From Sphingomonas pseudosanguinis (GTDB lineage: Bacteria > Pseudomonadota > Alphaproteobacteria > Sphingomonadales > Sphingomonadaceae): a DNA stretch of 64,000 bases. Within the stretch, counting starts at the first letter, position 1. The number at the start of each line of letters is the position of its first letter. A model generated the notes under the pieces. It ran no database searches. It saw only the letters and a list, made by a program, of their open reading frames with translations, and was not told the DNA's origin. Shown here piece by piece: positions 63,803 through 64,000 of this stretch. A program made the translations under genes and the position numbers. The stretch lies in the NCBI RefSeq assembly GCF_014196255.1, contig NZ_JACIDH010000005.1, forward strand, positions 118,471 to 182,470, in the 5' to 3' direction.

Positions 63803-63905
63803 CCTCCCCTGCAAGGGGAGGTGGCGCGCGTAGCGCGTCGGAGGGGTGTCCCCCTCTCGATGGCGCGACACCCCTCCGTCAGGCCTTCGGCCTGCCACCT
63901 CCCCT
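63803..63905. repeat. Family I REP-like double palindrome, copy 8, cut at its right end
   Basis: The left arm has inner stem GGCGCGCG-TA-GCGCGTCGG. The right arm has CAGGCC-TTCG-GGCCTGCC and then CACCTCCCCTTG, where every complete copy continues CAGGGGAGGAA or a variant. From 63906 the sequence is unrelated. The break falls at the centre of the outer palindrome. Confidence 0.85.
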
Positions 63906-64000
63906 TGTCTGATGCGACGGTGGTATGAAGGTGTTGCGGAAGGGAGCCCGTCCCCCCCGAGGGTCTGGAGCCCGATAGGGAGCAAGGGTCCCTTCCGCGT
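63906..64000 (+). other. Foreign sequence with a closed hairpin, possible end of a mobile element
   Basis: It begins exactly where the repeat is interrupted. GCGGAAGGGA at 63936-63945 pairs perfectly with TCCCTTCCGC at 63989-63998, closing a loop region of 43 nt that contains two GGAGCCCG copies and a CCC-GATA-GGG hairpin. No open frame is evident in this piece. The structure could encode a guide-type RNA of an IS110-like element, but no transposase is in the window. Confidence 0.4.

Noticed and set aside
63906..64000. SRP RNA, 6S RNA or riboswitch at the right edge
   Set aside because: The GGAAGG piece superficially recalls SRP RNA, but the conserved SRP tetraloop context and length do not fit, and the segment starts inside a broken repeat rather than after a promoter.
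1..64000. CRISPR arrays, tRNA or rRNA genes, prophage or complete insertion sequences
   Set aside because: No regularly spaced direct repeats, cloverleaf with the GGTTCGA-type arm, rRNA signature, phage structural gene or transposase was found on either strand.

Overview
The window is 64 kb of GC-rich DNA with dense coding on both strands. It most resembles the chromosome of an alphaproteobacterium of the Sphingomonas group. Supporting signs are a TonB-dependent receptor of the Xanthomonas/Caulobacter type beside tryptophan-halogenase-like genes, a TorF-type porin ahead of kdpFABC, a GH68 fructosidase like those of Zymomonas, an Ohr/OhrR pair, and many intergenic palindromic repeats. The species cannot be named from the sequence. 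No rRNA, tRNA, CRISPR array or complete transposase was seen.

Layout. 1-8.6 kb: the end of a YghU-type glutathione transferase, a large secreted protein of unknown role, the divergent ohrR/ohr peroxide module with twin operators, an FAD/NAD(P)-binding protein, a periplasmic dipeptidyl peptidase IV and a small secreted protein. 8.6-12.3 kb: a sucrose locus (SLC45-type symporter, GH68 enzyme, LacI repressor). 12.7-23.9 kb: a nearly complete fatty-acid oxidation regulon (etfBA, fadL, a DUF2147 gene, an acyl-CoA dehydrogenase, fadN, fadA; divergently fadD and a MerR regulator). 24-30.7 kb: a TctDE-like two-component system facing a solute-binding protein, an OprO/P porin, a CitMHS citrate transporter and an alpha/beta hydrolase. 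30.9-37.4 kb: two unknown genes behind a Fur-box-like site, a DHA2 exporter, lldD, nhaA, a DUF454 gene, and a ParD-like antitoxin paired with a methionine aminopeptidase. 37.5-46.4 kb: the potassium operon torF-like porin, a 27-aa microprotein, kdpF-A-B-C-D-E. 46.7-48.7 kb: a Tat-exported phospholipase C. 48.8-63.7 kb: a glycan utilisation locus with a GH31 alpha-xylosidase-like enzyme, a carbohydrate-binding-like protein, a TonB receptor, three tandem flavin-dependent-halogenase-family proteins (the middle one degenerate), GH9 and GH1.

How it fits together. The GH31, GH9 and GH1 set with a TonB receptor suggests uptake and stepwise breakdown of a beta-glucan, plausibly xyloglucan. A LacI-type operator resembling xylose operators lies in the receptor/halogenase intergenic region. 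The fad and etf genes give outer-membrane entry, activation, dehydrogenation, hydration, oxidation and thiolysis of fatty acids, with ETF as electron acceptor.

Three repeat families punctuate the gene borders. Family I is a REP-like double palindrome with covarying inner stems (8 sites). Family II has two copies, one inside the kdp operon. Family III is a 71-nt hairpin after etfA. At the right edge a family I copy is cut at about 63905 by unrelated sequence that can fold into a closed RNA-like structure. This could be the RNA-coding end of an IS110-type element inserted in a REP, and it is the most unusual signal here.
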